The notes under the pieces were generated by a model. The model made no database searches, had not been told where the DNA came from, and saw nothing but the letters and a program-made list of their open reading frames with translations. Shown here piece after piece: positions 35,343 through 45,003 of a stretch of DNA of 64,000 bases (the first letter of the stretch is position 1; every line of letters begins with the position of its first letter). The translations under genes and the position numbers were made by a program. Source of the stretch: Cellvibrionales bacterium (lineage in GTDB: Bacteria > Pseudomonadota > Gammaproteobacteria > Pseudomonadales > UBA7239); the NCBI GenBank assembly GCA_016713115.1, contig JADJPU010000001.1, positions 496,001 to 560,000 of the forward strand, in the 5' to 3' direction.

Positions 35343-36593
35343 ATGACTGAGAAATGTCCCTTCCAGTTTGATTTGATGAATGCCGAGCGCATGGCGAAAG
35401 GCGTGCCGTTCGAAGATTTCAAAACCCTGCGCGAAAAATGCCCCGTGTCTTGGCAAGAAGACACGATTCGCAACGCAAATTTTTGGGCAGTGACCAAGCG
35501 CGACGATCTTGATTTTGTTTCCAAAAATCCCGAGCTGTTTTCTTCCAGCGAAAATCTCGCCCACCCTCAGCCGGGTGGCGATGATCCAGAAGCGATGGAA
35601 ATCATGCGTCAGCTCATCATCAATATGGATCCACCGGATCACATCAAATACCGCCGCGTAGTGCGCAACGCTTTCACAGCCAAAGCCGTGGATGCACTGG
35701 AACCGATGATGCGCAAAAATGCTAAAGAAATCATCGACAAAATTGCTAAAAAAGGTGAATGCGAATTCGTCAGTGAAGTCGCCGCTGAGATGCCGTTGTT
35801 TGTTATCTGCGCTTTGATGGAAATGCCGTCAGAAGATAGGCAGAAGTTTTCAGATTTGGTGGACATCATGATCGGCATGGACGATCCAGAAATCGGCCAA
35901 ACACCCGAAATGGGACAAGCCGCTGCTGCACAACTCTTTGAAATTGCGATGACCCTGGCCGTGCAACACAAAATCAACCCCACGCCCGGCTCGGTGCTGG
36001 ATGCGCTACTTAACGGTGCCGTTGATGGCGAAAGTTTGAATGAATTTGAATTCTGCACTTTCTTCTTAATTTTGATTGCCGGCGGTGTAGAAACCACGCG
36101 CACAGCCACCAGCCAAGGCATGCGCCTGTTGATGAAACATCCGGAGCAACTGCAAAAACTGGTCGATGACCCAACGCTGATTCCCGATGCCATCGAAGAA
36201 ATTTTGCGATTCTATCCTTCATTTAATTTTATGCAGCGCACTGCCAAGCAAGATGTCAAAGTGGGCGAGATGGATGTGAAGAAAGGCGATATTCTGCGCA
36301 TGTACTACCCTTCTGCAAACCATCAAGACGATATTTTTGGTGAAGACGCTGAAGTGTTTGATGTCACCCGCGCCCGCCGCATGCCAAACCTGCGCAACGA
36401 ACACCGCACTTTCGGCGTGGGGCAGCATTTCTGCATCGGCTCGCATTTAGCGCGCAAAGAATTATTGGTGATGTTTGAAGAGATGATCCCGCGCATCCGC
36501 AATCCGCGCTTGGTCAGCGAGCCGCACTACTTGGTGTCCAACTTCATACCCGCGATCAAATCGATGAAAATCGCTTTTGATATCGAAGCCTAA
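35343..36593 (+). CDS. Cytochrome P450, CYP125/CYP142/CYP124-like
   Basis: 416 aa from ATG 35343 with GGAGAG upstream; the frame is open further left but has no better start. I-helix LIAGGVETTRTATSQG near residue 240, ExxR as EEILRFYP near residue 286, and haem ligand Cys364 in FGVGQHFCIGSHLAR. The AGGVETTR motif and INMDPPDHIKYRR N-terminal segment match actinobacterial and proteobacterial P450s that hydroxylate sterol side chains or methyl-branched lipids at the terminal carbon. Second P450 in 4 kb and unlike the first. Confidence 0.88.
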   Translation: MTEKCPFQFDLMNAERMAKGVPFEDFKTLREKCPVSWQEDTIRNANFWAVTKRDDLDFVSKNPELFSSSENLAHPQPGGDDPEAMEIMRQLIINMDPPDHIKYRRVVRNAFTAKAVDALEPMMRKNAKEIIDKIAKKGECEFVSEVAAEMPLFVICALMEMPSEDRQKFSDLVDIMIGMDDPEIGQTPEMGQAAAAQLFEIAMTLAVQHKINPTPGSVLDALLNGAVDGESLNEFEFCTFFLILIAGGVETTRTATSQGMRLLMKHPEQLQKLVDDPTLIPDAIEEILRFYPSFNFMQRTAKQDVKVGEMDVKKGDILRMYYPSANHQDDIFGEDAEVFDVTRARRMPNLRNEHRTFGVGQHFCIGSHLARKELLVMFEEMIPRIRNPRLVSEPHYLVSNFIPAIKSMKIAFDIEA

Positions 36594-36614
36594 TTTTTAT
36601 TTCTGGAGAGACTG

Positions 36615-37115
36615 ATGACTACTTTTCATCCGATGAAAGCCATCGACGAAAGTTTTTTTCGTAGCGCCAACTTAATTGCCAGCGCCAGCATGGAAGCAAA
36701 TTGCCCACCAGAGCGCCTAATGGAAACATTGGCCGGTGATGTGGTGTGGACACAGTGGGCACCGCCACTAAAAAAAGTGGAGTGGACCACCCCTGCGCCA
36801 CACGGGCAGTTTTCTAAACGCACCGTTACCCTCGCTGGTGGGCAAGCGGTGAAAGAAAACTTTTTTATCTGGAAGCCCAACCAACAAGTGGCGTTTTATG
36901 TAGAAGAAGGCACGATTGCCGGCATTGAGGCTTTTGCAGAGAACTACGACATTCGTGTGTCCAACAACGGCCAAACCACGCACCTCACATGGACCGTTGC
37001 CATTCAAGTAACGGGCATCGGCGCGCTATTTATCCCCGTGTCGCGCTTCTTTATGAATTTCTTCTTTAAACGCTGGTTGCAAAACTACAAACGCATTTTG
37101 GAAAACATGGCGTAA
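36615..37115 (+). CDS. SRPBCC-family lipid-binding-like protein
   Basis: 166 aa. The START/Bet v1-like fold is suggested by an N-terminal SANLIASASMEANCPPERLMETL helix-strand and the later strands VEWTTPAPHGQFSKRTV and IRVSNNGQTTHLTWTVAI, given in parts. Such proteins bind hydrophobic ligands or act as ketone cyclases. The C-terminal 40 residues are aromatic and basic (FMNFFFKRWLQNYKR). It sits 22 bases after the P450. A ligand-carrying role in the same pathway is an inference. Confidence 0.7.
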   Translation: MTTFHPMKAIDESFFRSANLIASASMEANCPPERLMETLAGDVVWTQWAPPLKKVEWTTPAPHGQFSKRTVTLAGGQAVKENFFIWKPNQQVAFYVEEGTIAGIEAFAENYDIRVSNNGQTTHLTWTVAIQVTGIGALFIPVSRFFMNFFFKRWLQNYKRILENMA

Positions 37116-37118
37116 AAA

Positions 37119-37457
37119 ATGAGCACACTTCCCCCCTGCCCCAACTGCCAATCCAGTTTTACTTACGAAGATCGCGGCCTGTTGGTCTGCCCCGAATGCG
37201 CACACGAGTGGCAAGCGGGGGAAGTCACATCTTCAGACAGCGAACGAGTCATCAAAGATGCCAACGGCAATGTGTTGGCGGATGGTGACACCATCACCGT
37301 CATCAAAGACCTGAAAGTGAAAGGCTCTTCGCTAGTGGTGAAAGTCGGCACCAAGGTGAAAAACATCCGCTTGGTGGACGGCGATCACGACATCGACTGC
37401 AAGATCGACGGCATCGGTGCGATGAAACTCAAGTCGGAGTTTGTGCGTAAGGTTTGA
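37119..37457 (+). CDS. yjdM: YjdM/PhnA-like zinc-ribbon protein
   Basis: 112 aa. The N-terminal zinc ribbon has CPNC and CPEC pairs (residues 7-10 and 24-27). The C-terminal domain contains VIKDANGNVLADGDTITVIKDLKVKG and KNIRLVDGDHDIDCKIDG, in outline, as in E. coli YjdM (formerly PhnA). Its function is unclear, and the old link to phosphonate use is not certain. It starts three bases after the SRPBCC gene stop, although it is not obviously related in function. Confidence 0.88.
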   Translation: MSTLPPCPNCQSSFTYEDRGLLVCPECAHEWQAGEVTSSDSERVIKDANGNVLADGDTITVIKDLKVKGSSLVVKVGTKVKNIRLVDGDHDIDCKIDGIGAMKLKSEFVRKV

Positions 37458-37508
37458 GCAGGCAGCTCGCTTGCCGCTCACCCACAACCGCCATACACTG
37501 CATCGCAC

Positions 37509-37538
37509 ATGCAATGCAATGCAATGCAATGCAATGCA
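37509..37538 (+). repeat. Tandem pentanucleotide repeat ATGCA x6
   Basis: Six perfect copies of ATGCA sit just upstream of the antitoxin-like gene (start 37551). A unit of five is not a multiple of three, so copy number changes would shift any frame that starts inside the repeat. Confidence 0.9.
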
Positions 37539-37550
37539 ACGAGTAGTGTA

Positions 37551-37934
37551 ATGAAAACCACCACCATTCCTCCACTGCGCGTCACACCCGAGTTCCGCCA
37601 TGACGCAGAGAGCGTGTTGCGCGAAGGCGAAACTCTTAGCGCCTTTGTAGAAACATCGCTGCGTGAACAAATTGAACGCCGCAAAATACAAAAGGAATTT
37701 ATTGCGCGCGGCTTGGCGGCGCGCGATGCGGCAAAAGCCACCGGACAGTACGCATCAAAGGATGATGTTATGCATTCCCTAAAAACCCGCCTCAATACAG
37801 CCAAAAGCCGAGCGCCGAGCGCGCCCGCTGACCAAGTGTGGGACAGCTGGTTTGAAGGCACCAGCGCAACAGACGATTTCATGACCGACCGCGAACAGGG
37901 CACAACAGCACAAACGCGCGACAGTTTTGATTAA
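37551..37934 (+). CDS. Antitoxin-like protein: YlcI/YnfO-type N-terminus with VapB-like C-terminal tail
   Basis: 127 aa from ATG 37551; an earlier ATG lies inside the ATGCA repeat and would add 14 odd residues. Residues 1-85 resemble the YlcI_YnfO antitoxin family: PPLRVTPEFRHDAESVLREGETLSAFVETSLREQIERR, in outline. The tail WDSWFEGTSATDDFMTDREQ resembles the toxin-binding C-terminus of VapB/AbrB-type antitoxins. No toxin gene is adjacent: the next 215 bases (to 38149) hold no convincing coding sequence. It may be an orphan or a remnant of a lost toxin-antitoxin locus. Confidence 0.6.
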   Translation: MKTTTIPPLRVTPEFRHDAESVLREGETLSAFVETSLREQIERRKIQKEFIARGLAARDAAKATGQYASKDDVMHSLKTRLNTAKSRAPSAPADQVWDSWFEGTSATDDFMTDREQGTTAQTRDSFD

Positions 37935-38149
37935 AAGCTCAAGAGGGCAGGCATCCACAGCCAGAGAGGCTGCAAACGCGTGCCCGGTTTGCGGCTGGAA
38001 AACTGGGTGAAGTAACGGCGTTAAATTCCCAGCGAGAAACCTAGTTTGCACCGCAGCGCAAGCCCTTTTTGCGCTGCCGCTGCCCAAACCTTTCCGGTAT
38101 CATTCCGCCTCTTTTCCACACGGCCAGCCCGCCTGCGAGGTGATGAACC

Positions 38150-39133
38150 ATGACGCCCGATGAACAAAAAAAAGCCTTTGAAGCCGAACTCTACACTTGG
38201 GTCGGTAAAGAAATTGCGCCGCCCACCCCAGGGCTGGATTTGGTCAACGAAGCGATGATTCGCCACTGGTGTGAAGTGATGGGCGATACCAACCCCGTTT
38301 ACACCGATGCAGCGGCCGCCGTGAAAACTGCCAAAGGTGGATTGATTGCTCCGCCCACCATGCTGCAAGCGTGGAGCATGGAAGGCTACCCGATGGCGTT
38401 TGCGGAGTCGCAAGACCCATCCACGATGGACGGCCAGCGCAAGTTGCACCGTTACATGGAAGACCACGGCTTTACCGGTGTGCTGGGCACCAACTGCGAT
38501 CAGGAATATTTCCGCGATCTGAAACCGGGCGATACCGTAATCGCGCACACCAAAATCCATTCCATTTCGGAAGAAAAAGCCACCGGCATGGGCACGGGCT
38601 ATTTCATCGAGACGCGCACCGAATTCACTGACCAGAATAAAGAATTGATCGGCACCATGTTGTTCCGCGTGCTGAAATTCAAACCCGCACAAGCCGCGAA
38701 ACCCGTTGCTGAAAATGCGCAGGAAGAAAACAAAGCGCCGACGCGTGCGAAGTCTGTGCGCGGTCACGACAACGCGTGGTGGTGGGAGCAATTAGAAAAA
38801 AATAAAGTGGTGGCGATTCAACGCTGCAAATCGTGTTCAACACTGCGCCATCCGCCGCGCCCGTTCTGCAACCAGTGCCAGAGTGGCGAATGGGATTTCG
38901 TCAGCTCCAAACTCGACGGCGAAATTTTCAGCTTTGTGGAATTGCACTACCCAGAAATTCCCGGCTACACCTACCCACTGATGTGCGCGGTGATCACGCT
39001 CGATGAAGGCACGCGCATCCTGTCCAACATCATTGATTGCAAACCGGAAGCCGTGCAAATCGGCAAGCGCGTGAAAGGCGAAGTGATGCAAGTGGATGCA
39101 GACAATGTGCTGCCGCAATTCCGTTTGGTGTGA
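38150..39133 (+). CDS. Bifunctional MaoC-like dehydratase/DUF35 OB-fold protein (ChsH2-like)
   Basis: 327 aa. The N-terminal half (about 10-185) is a MaoC-like hot-dog domain: GLDLVNEAMIRHWCEVMGDTNPVYTD, GGLIAPPTMLQAW. The C-terminal half has a zinc ribbon (CKSC...CNQC, about residues 226-245) and an OB fold. This is the architecture of Mycobacterium ChsH2, which forms a heterotetrameric enoyl-CoA hydratase with ChsH1 and binds aldolase Ltp2 through the DUF35 part. The next two genes are ChsH1- and Ltp2-like. A steroid or other bulky branched acyl-CoA substrate is likely. Confidence 0.85.
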   Translation: MTPDEQKKAFEAELYTWVGKEIAPPTPGLDLVNEAMIRHWCEVMGDTNPVYTDAAAAVKTAKGGLIAPPTMLQAWSMEGYPMAFAESQDPSTMDGQRKLHRYMEDHGFTGVLGTNCDQEYFRDLKPGDTVIAHTKIHSISEEKATGMGTGYFIETRTEFTDQNKELIGTMLFRVLKFKPAQAAKPVAENAQEENKAPTRAKSVRGHDNAWWWEQLEKNKVVAIQRCKSCSTLRHPPRPFCNQCQSGEWDFVSSKLDGEIFSFVELHYPEIPGYTYPLMCAVITLDEGTRILSNIIDCKPEAVQIGKRVKGEVMQVDADNVLPQFRLV

Positions 39134-39142
39134 GGTGAAACC

Positions 39143-39500
39143 ATGACTACTTTGAAATTTTCCAGCGTCAATGTGGGCGACAAATTGCCCAACATGGACA
39201 TCGACATCAATGTGAGCTTTATCGTCGCTGGCGCGGTCGCTTCGCGCGATTTCACACCCGTGCATCACAACAAAGGCGCGGCCAATGCGTCCGGCTTGGC
39301 GAATGTGTTCCCCAACATTCTCACCGACAACGGTTTGGTGGGGCGTTTTGTCACCGATTGGGCTGGCCCAGACAGCACGCTGAAACGCGTCAACATCAAA
39401 CTCGGCGCGCCGGTGCAACCGGGCGAAGTGTTGAAATTCACCGGTGAAGTGGCTGCCAAAGACGATGCCAGCGGCATTGTGGATGTGAAAGTCGCGCGCG
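39143..39500 (+). pseudogene. ChsH1-like MaoC hydratase, 3' end lost at a deletion junction
   Basis: MaoC-like hot-dog protein: LKFSSVNVGDKLPNMDIDI, then the hydratase motif SRDFTPVHHNKGAA near residue 35, and GAPVQPGEVLKFTGEV. The last recognisable residues are GIVDVKVAR at about 39498. Beyond that the frame continues for 140 codons out of frame with the next gene, into Arg/His-rich translation that is not real. Perhaps 10-20 C-terminal residues are missing. It follows ChsH2 by nine bases. The break coincides with the lost 5' end of the Ltp2-like gene. Confidence 0.7.
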
Positions 39501-40466
39501 ATTGGCTGCAACGATTTGTCGTACTACTCGCGTGTGCCACACGGCGGCGGCGCGGGCACCGGCACCATTCAACAAGCGGCGATGGCGATTGCCACGGGCG
39601 CGGCGGAAGTGGTGGTGTGCTGGCGCGCACTGAACGGCCGTTCCGGTCACCGCTACTCCGGCGGCGTGTCGGGCGACATCGTCACCGGCGACATGATTCA
39701 CTACGGTTGGTACATTCCTTACGGCTTGCTCACACCCGCTTCGTGGGTGTCTATGTATCACAAACGCTACGAACATTTGTTCGGTTGCACACGCGATGCG
39801 CTGGCGGAAATTGCCATCACCACGCGCCAATACGCCACCACCAATCCCAACGCATTTTTTCACAACCGTCCGCTCACGCGCGCGGAATACGACAACGCAA
39901 AAGCCATTTCACTGCCGTTCAAGTTGTATGACTGCTGCCAAGAATCTGACGGCGGCAGCGCAGTGATTCTCACCACACCCGAGCGCGCCAAGCATTTGAA
40001 TAAAATGCCGGTGTTCGTGAAAGGCGTGGGCGCGTATGCGGATAAAAACACCGAAGCGATGACCAATTTTTACGCCGATGAAATTGCACAAATTCCGGCG
40101 ATGGATTTGGCTGCGAAGCAGGCTTACGCGCAAGCGGGCATGAAGCCGGATGACATCGACGCCGCGATCATTTACGACGCCTTCACGGCCATCGTGATGT
40201 GGCAGTTAGAGAGCTGGGGCTTTGCCGCGCAGGGAAAATCGGCAGACTTTATCAACTCTGGTGCGCTGCGCCCAGACGGTCGTTTGCCGACCAACACCCA
40301 CGGCGGTCAGTTGAGCGAAGCGTATATCCACGGCATGAACGGCATTGTGGAAGGCGTGCGCTTGGTGCGGGGTGAATCGCTGAATCAACCGAAAAAAGCG
40401 GTGAACAATGTGGTGGTCACTTCCGGTGTCGGCGTGCCGACGGGCGGCATGATTATCGGCAAGTAA
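39495..40466 (+). pseudogene. Ltp2-like thiolase-fold lipid-transfer/aldolase protein, 5' end lost
   Basis: About 320 residues of a thiolase-like protein of the SCPx/Ltp2 family. The frame reads back to AIGCNDLSYYSRVPHGGGAG, which in homologues lies about 70 residues in. The domains that follow, including YDCCQESDGGSAVILTT and AIIYDAFTAIV, and the C-terminal GGQLSEAYIHG, are intact. Ltp2 cleaves the C-C bond of 17-hydroxy steroid side-chain-CoA esters in actinobacteria, with ChsH1-ChsH2. A TTG at 39516 could start a short protein but lacks family support. Followed by a terminator. Confidence 0.75.
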
Positions 40467-40490
40467 ACCGTCACGGCGGATAAAATCGAA

Positions 40491-40514
40491 AAGGCACCTG
40501 CGGGTGCCTTTTTT
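40491..40514 (+). terminator. Rho-independent terminator after the Ltp2-like gene
   Basis: Stem AAGGCACC (40491-40498) with GGTGCCTT (40503-40510) and a T6 tract. It cleanly separates the catabolic genes from the aryl polyene operon, whose start lies 35 bases further on. Confidence 0.88.
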
Positions 40515-40548
40515 GTATCATTCGCACGAGTGGATACGAACAATACCC

Positions 40549-42203
40549 ATGCAGAACTTTCACCCCTGTTTGCTAATTCCTGTTTACAACCACGGCGCGT
40601 TGATAGGCGCGACTTGGCAACGACTGCGTGCGTTTAATCTGCCGTGCATTTTGGTGGATGACGGCAGTGATGCCGCTACTGCAAGCACACTAGAAAATCT
40701 TGCGCGCGCGGAACCGCTCATCACGCTGCTGCGTTTACCGCACAACAGCGGCAAAGGTGCAGCTGTACTGCACGGCATCGCAGAAGCACACAAACAAAGC
40801 TACACACACGCGCTGCAAATTGATGCGGACGGCCAACACAACACCGACGACATTCCCGCCCTACTCGCCTTGGCAGAAAAAAATCCCGACGCATTAATCA
40901 GCGGTGCGCCGCAATACGGCGACGACATTCCGAAAGCGCGTTTGTACGGGCGCTACATCACGCATTTTTGGGTGTGGGTGGAAACGCTGTCATTCGATAT
41001 TGTGGATTCCATGTGCGGTTTTCGTGTCTATCCCGTAGCCAGCACACAGGCATTAGCGCAATGTACAGCTATCGAATCGCGCATGGCTTTTGATACCGAC
41101 ATCATGGTGCGCTTGTATCGCGCAGGCACAAAAGTACATTTTCTTCCCACGCGTGTTATCTATCCGGAAAATGGTATTTCTCATTTCAGACCACTGCGTG
41201 ACAATCTTGAAATCAGTTGGATGCATACGCGTTTGGTCAGCACAATGTTGTACGCATTGCTGCAACAACTGTGGCTAAAACTCTTTCCAAAAAACAGCAA
41301 CGGCAGTCATTGGTCGCAGCAAAGCGAACGAGGCAGTGAATGGGGGATGCGCTTTTGTTTGTGGAGTTATCGCACACTGGGGAAAAACACCCTTTACGCA
41401 CTGCTCTACCCTATCATCGCGTGGTTTTTTCTCTTCGCAACAACGGCGCGCCGTGAATCACGCCGCTATTTGCAACGCGCACTGTCACATCCCCCTACAC
41501 ACAAGGATGTGTTTCAGCACTTCATGGCGTTTGGCCGCGCGGTGGTCGATAAATTTTCCGCGTGGAGTGGCGATATACAGCGCACGGATGTGATCTTCCC
41601 CAATCGAGAATTGCTCGTTCAGCAAATTGCCAGCCAACGCGGCGCGATGATTTTAACTTCGCATTTGGGCAATGCCGATATGTGTCGCGCACTGGTACAC
41701 AGCGCCCCTGACATACACTTGAATGTTCTGCTATTTACAAAAAATTCTGAACAGATCAACAAGCTGCTACAACAAGCCAATCCTTCGTCAGGATTTGAAA
41801 TTATCCAAGTCGGCGACATCGGCCCCGAAACAGCGCTGCTGCTGCATGACAAAATACAACGCGGAGAACTGATTGTGATCGCCGCCGATCGCACATCTCC
41901 CACCAGCTTGCATCGCACCACCCGCGTACCATTTCTCGGCGGAGAAGCAGCCTTTCCACAAGGCCCATTTATTCTCGCCGCGTTGATGGAATGTCCGTGT
42001 ACTTATTGTTCGCCCTGCGCATGAAAACGCATTACGAAATTTTCTGGAGCCTTTTTGCCGGCCAGCTCACTTTTCCGCGCCGCCAACGCGACGCACTGCT
42101 AAAGGTGGCGATCACACGCTACGCCGAGCGCTTGGAACACTACTGCCGCCTCGCTCCTTTACAATGGTTTAATTTTTTCAATTTCTGGCAGCGCCATGAC
42201 TAA
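40549..42203 (+). CDS. Glycosyltransferase family 2/LPLAT acyltransferase fusion, 1-bp frameshift
   Basis: First gene of the aryl polyene operon. Residues 1-220 are a GT2 domain (LIPVYNHGALI, ILVDDGSD, LQIDADGQHNTDD). Residues about 270-550 are an LpxL-like acyltransferase with the H-x4-D motif HLGNAD near residue 370. Such fusions occur in APE loci and are thought to lipidate or glycosylate the polyene for membrane anchoring. The frame breaks near 41995 after ALMECP. The C-terminus VYLLFALRMKTHYEIFW, to the HD end, continues in the next frame. One lost G in CCGG restores 551 residues. Start at ATG 40549; the frame extends left without support. Confidence 0.85.
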
Positions 42204-43738
42204 CTCTTCTCCCTGCTATTTGGTGAGGCTCACATCACCATCGAAAATATCGTCGCCATTGCCGAAGGGCGGCAAGCCGTTGCCTTATCGCACGACAGCG
42301 CTTTTCGTGAACGCATCGATAAAGGTGTCGCATTCTTGGAAACTCTGCTGCGCGACGACGGTGTAATTTACGGCGTGACCACAGGCTACGGCGACTCCTG
42401 CACCGTGCAAGTTCCTGCGCATCGCGTGGAAGAATTGCCGCTACATTTGGCGCGTTTTCATGGCTGCGGTTTGGGTGATGTGTTCAGCGCCGAACAGGGG
42501 CGCGCCATTCTCGCCGTGCGTCTTGCATCATTAACGCAAGGTTTTTCCGGCGTCACACCCGCGCTGCTCGAACGCTTGGTGTTATTCATTAACGACAACA
42601 TCGTGCCAGTGATTCCACAAGAAGGCTCCGTGGGCGCGAGCGGCGATCTCACACCACTGTCCTACATCGCCGCCACGCTAATGGGTGAACGCGATGTGTG
42701 GTACGGCGGCGAACGCCGACCCGCGCTGCATGTCTTGAATGAATTGGCACTCGCCCCACTCACACTGCGCCCTAAAGAAGGTTTGGCGCTGATGAATGGC
42801 ACGGCGGTGATGACAGCGCTCGCTTGTCTCGCTTTGTGCGCGCCGATTATTTGGCGCAACTCGCAGCGCGCATCACATCGATGATGTCGATAGCACTGCA
42901 AGGCAACGCCAATCACTTTGATGAAAAATTATTTTCGGTAAAACCGCATCCGGGGCAAAATCGCGTCGCTGCATGGATACGCAGTGATTTGCCCAGCAAT
43001 GAAATAGCGCGCAACTCCAATCGCTTGCAAGATCGCTACTCCATACGCTGCGCACCGCACATCATCGGTGTGTTGGTGGATAGCCTGCCGTGGCTGCGGC
43101 AATTTATTGAAACAGAACTCAATAGCGCGAATGACAATCCCATTATCGACGGCATCGGCGAGCATGTGTTGCACGGCGGTCATTTTTACGGCGGTCATAT
43201 CGCGTTTGCGATGGACGCAATGAAAAACGCAGTCGCGAATATTGCTGATTTATTGGATCGACAAATGGCGCTGCTGATGGATCCCAAATTCAATCACGGC
43301 CTGCCGGCTAATGTTTCCGGTTCCAGCCCTGAACGCGCAATGATTAACCACGGTTTCAAAGCCGTGCAAATTGGCTGCTCCGCGTGGACTGCCGAAGCGC
43401 TGAAACTGACGATGCCGGCTTCTGTTTTTTCGCGCTCCACCGAATGCCACAACCAAGACAAAGTGAGCATGGGCACTATCGCCGCGCGCGATTGTTTACG
43501 CGTGTTGCAACTCACCGAACAAGTCGCTGCCGCTAGCCTACTCGCCGCAGCACAAGCGCTGGCATTGCGCCAAAAGCAGGGAGAATTGAACGCTGCGCAA
43601 CTCACGCCACCCCTGCGCACCATGCAAGACAACATCTTCGCTCACTTTTCATTTGTAGAAGAAGACCGTCCATTAGAAGCTGATCTGCGTCACACCATTG
43701 CACGCATACAACAGCGAGAATGGACGCTATTTTGCTAA
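42196..43738 (+). CDS. Aromatic amino acid ammonia-lyase (HAL/TAL-type), two 1-bp frameshifts
   Basis: MIO-containing lyase that makes a cinnamate-type starter (such as 4-coumarate from tyrosine) for aryl polyenes. The ASG triad is in GSVGASGDLTPLSY. GVTTGYGDS and the FHGCGLGD segment near the N-terminus are as in APE lyases. Two breaks exist. Near 42201 a base is missing between ATGACT and AACTCTTC, so the likely ATG at 42196 is out of frame. Near 42833 another is missing in ALACLAF/VRADYLAQL. Corrected, the protein has about 514 residues. The start overlaps the previous stop. Confidence 0.87.
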
Positions 43739-43767
43739 CGAACCCGACCAACAAGGAGCAACTAATA

Positions 43768-45003
43768 ATGTCTCAACCTGAAAGTTTCGATGTCATTGTG
43801 ATCGGCGCGGGTCCATCCGGTGCTATTTCATCTGCGCTGTTGGCACAAAAAGGTTATTCCGTTTTAATGTTGGAACGCGAACAATTTCCGCGATTTTCCA
43901 TCGGCGAAAGTTTACTGCCGCAGTGCATGGCTTTTATTGAAGAAGCCGGCATGTTGCCCGCCGTGCGGGCAGGTGGGTTTCAATTCAAAAATGGTGCTGC
44001 GTTTTATCACAATGACAAGCACACGCACTTTGATTTCACTAAAAAATTCTCGCCAGGGCACGGCACCACTTTTCAAGTACAGCGCGCTCACTTTGACAAA
44101 ATTCTGGCCGATGAAGCAGAACGCTTTGGCGTTGACTTGCGCTATCGCCATGAAATTACTGCTGTAGATATCAACAGCGAACAACCGCGCGTCACCTACC
44201 GCACACCCGAAGGTGAAGTGCGCGAAGCCACGGCAAAGTTTTTGTTAGATGCCAGTGGCTTTGGGCGCGTGTTGCCGCGCCTGCTTGATCTCGAATATCC
44301 CTCCGATTTCCCTGTGCGCCAAGCCTGCTTTACCACCGTACGCGACAACATTACCGACGAGAAATTTGATCGCAATAAAATTTTAATTACCACACACCCT
44401 GTACACCGTGACATATGGTACTGGACAATTCCGTTTTCTAACGGCCAATGCTCCATGGGCGTTATCGCGCGCCAAGAGTTTTTCTCTGCTTACTCAGAAA
44501 ATCTGGATGAGCGCGTGATGCAAATCTTCAATGAAGACGCTTATCTAAAAGAATTATTGAAAAATTCAGAAATTGTACGAAATGCCATGCAAATCACCGG
44601 CTACTCCTGCAATGTTAAATCACTACACGGCAAGGGCTTCGCCCTGCTCGGAAATGCAGGCGAATTTTTGGATCCTGTATTTTCTTCTGGCGTTACCATC
44701 GCCATGAAGTCAGCCAGCTTGGCAGCTGCATTATTAGATAGGCAGTTGCGCGGCGAAACCGTGGATTGGGAAGCTGATTTTGCTACACCGCTGAAAAAAG
44801 GCGTCAAAACATTTCACACCTTTGTCAGCGCATGGTACGACGGCCGTTTTCAAGACGTTGTTTATCACGACAAACACAACGACGACATCAAAGCCATGAT
44901 TAGTTCTGTGCTTGCCGGTTATGCGTGGGATGAAAATAACCCCTATGTCAAAGACAGCGAACGCCGCATGAATGTGTTGGCGGAAATTTGTCGCACAACA
45001 TGA
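43768..45003 (+). CDS. Flavin-dependent halogenase-like oxidoreductase
   Basis: 411 aa from ATG 43768 with AAGGAG upstream. The Rossmann motif GAGPSGAIS lies near residue 11, and the second FAD segment LLGNAGEFLDPVFSSG near residue 295. The halogenase signature W-x-W-x-I-P occurs at residues 217-222 (WYWTIP). Many APE-locus homologues are annotated tryptophan halogenase-like. Xanthomonadins are brominated aryl polyenes and some flexirubins are chlorinated, so ring halogenation is plausible here. It may instead hydroxylate. The stop overlaps the next start (ATGA). Confidence 0.8.
   Translation: MSQPESFDVIVIGAGPSGAISSALLAQKGYSVLMLEREQFPRFSIGESLLPQCMAFIEEAGMLPAVRAGGFQFKNGAAFYHNDKHTHFDFTKKFSPGHGTTFQVQRAHFDKILADEAERFGVDLRYRHEITAVDINSEQPRVTYRTPEGEVREATAKFLLDASGFGRVLPRLLDLEYPSDFPVRQACFTTVRDNITDEKFDRNKILITTHPVHRDIWYWTIPFSNGQCSMGVIARQEFFSAYSENLDERVMQIFNEDAYLKELLKNSEIVRNAMQITGYSCNVKSLHGKGFALLGNAGEFLDPVFSSGVTIAMKSASLAAALLDRQLRGETVDWEADFATPLKKGVKTFHTFVSAWYDGRFQDVVYHDKHNDDIKAMISSVLAGYAWDENNPYVKDSERRMNVLAEICRTT

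Noticed and set aside
37509..37541. CRISPR-like repeat
   Set aside because: The unit is only five bases with no spacers. No CRISPR array or cas gene was seen anywhere in the window.
37935..38149. Toxin remnant after the antitoxin-like gene
   Set aside because: A short frame reads QTRARFAAGKLGEVTALN but has no start, no toxin motif and no family match.
39143..39931. A single 262-residue protein continuing the ChsH1-like frame to 39931
   Set aside because: Beyond about 39500 the translation is Arg/His-rich, matches no family, and lies out of frame over real Ltp2-like coding sequence.
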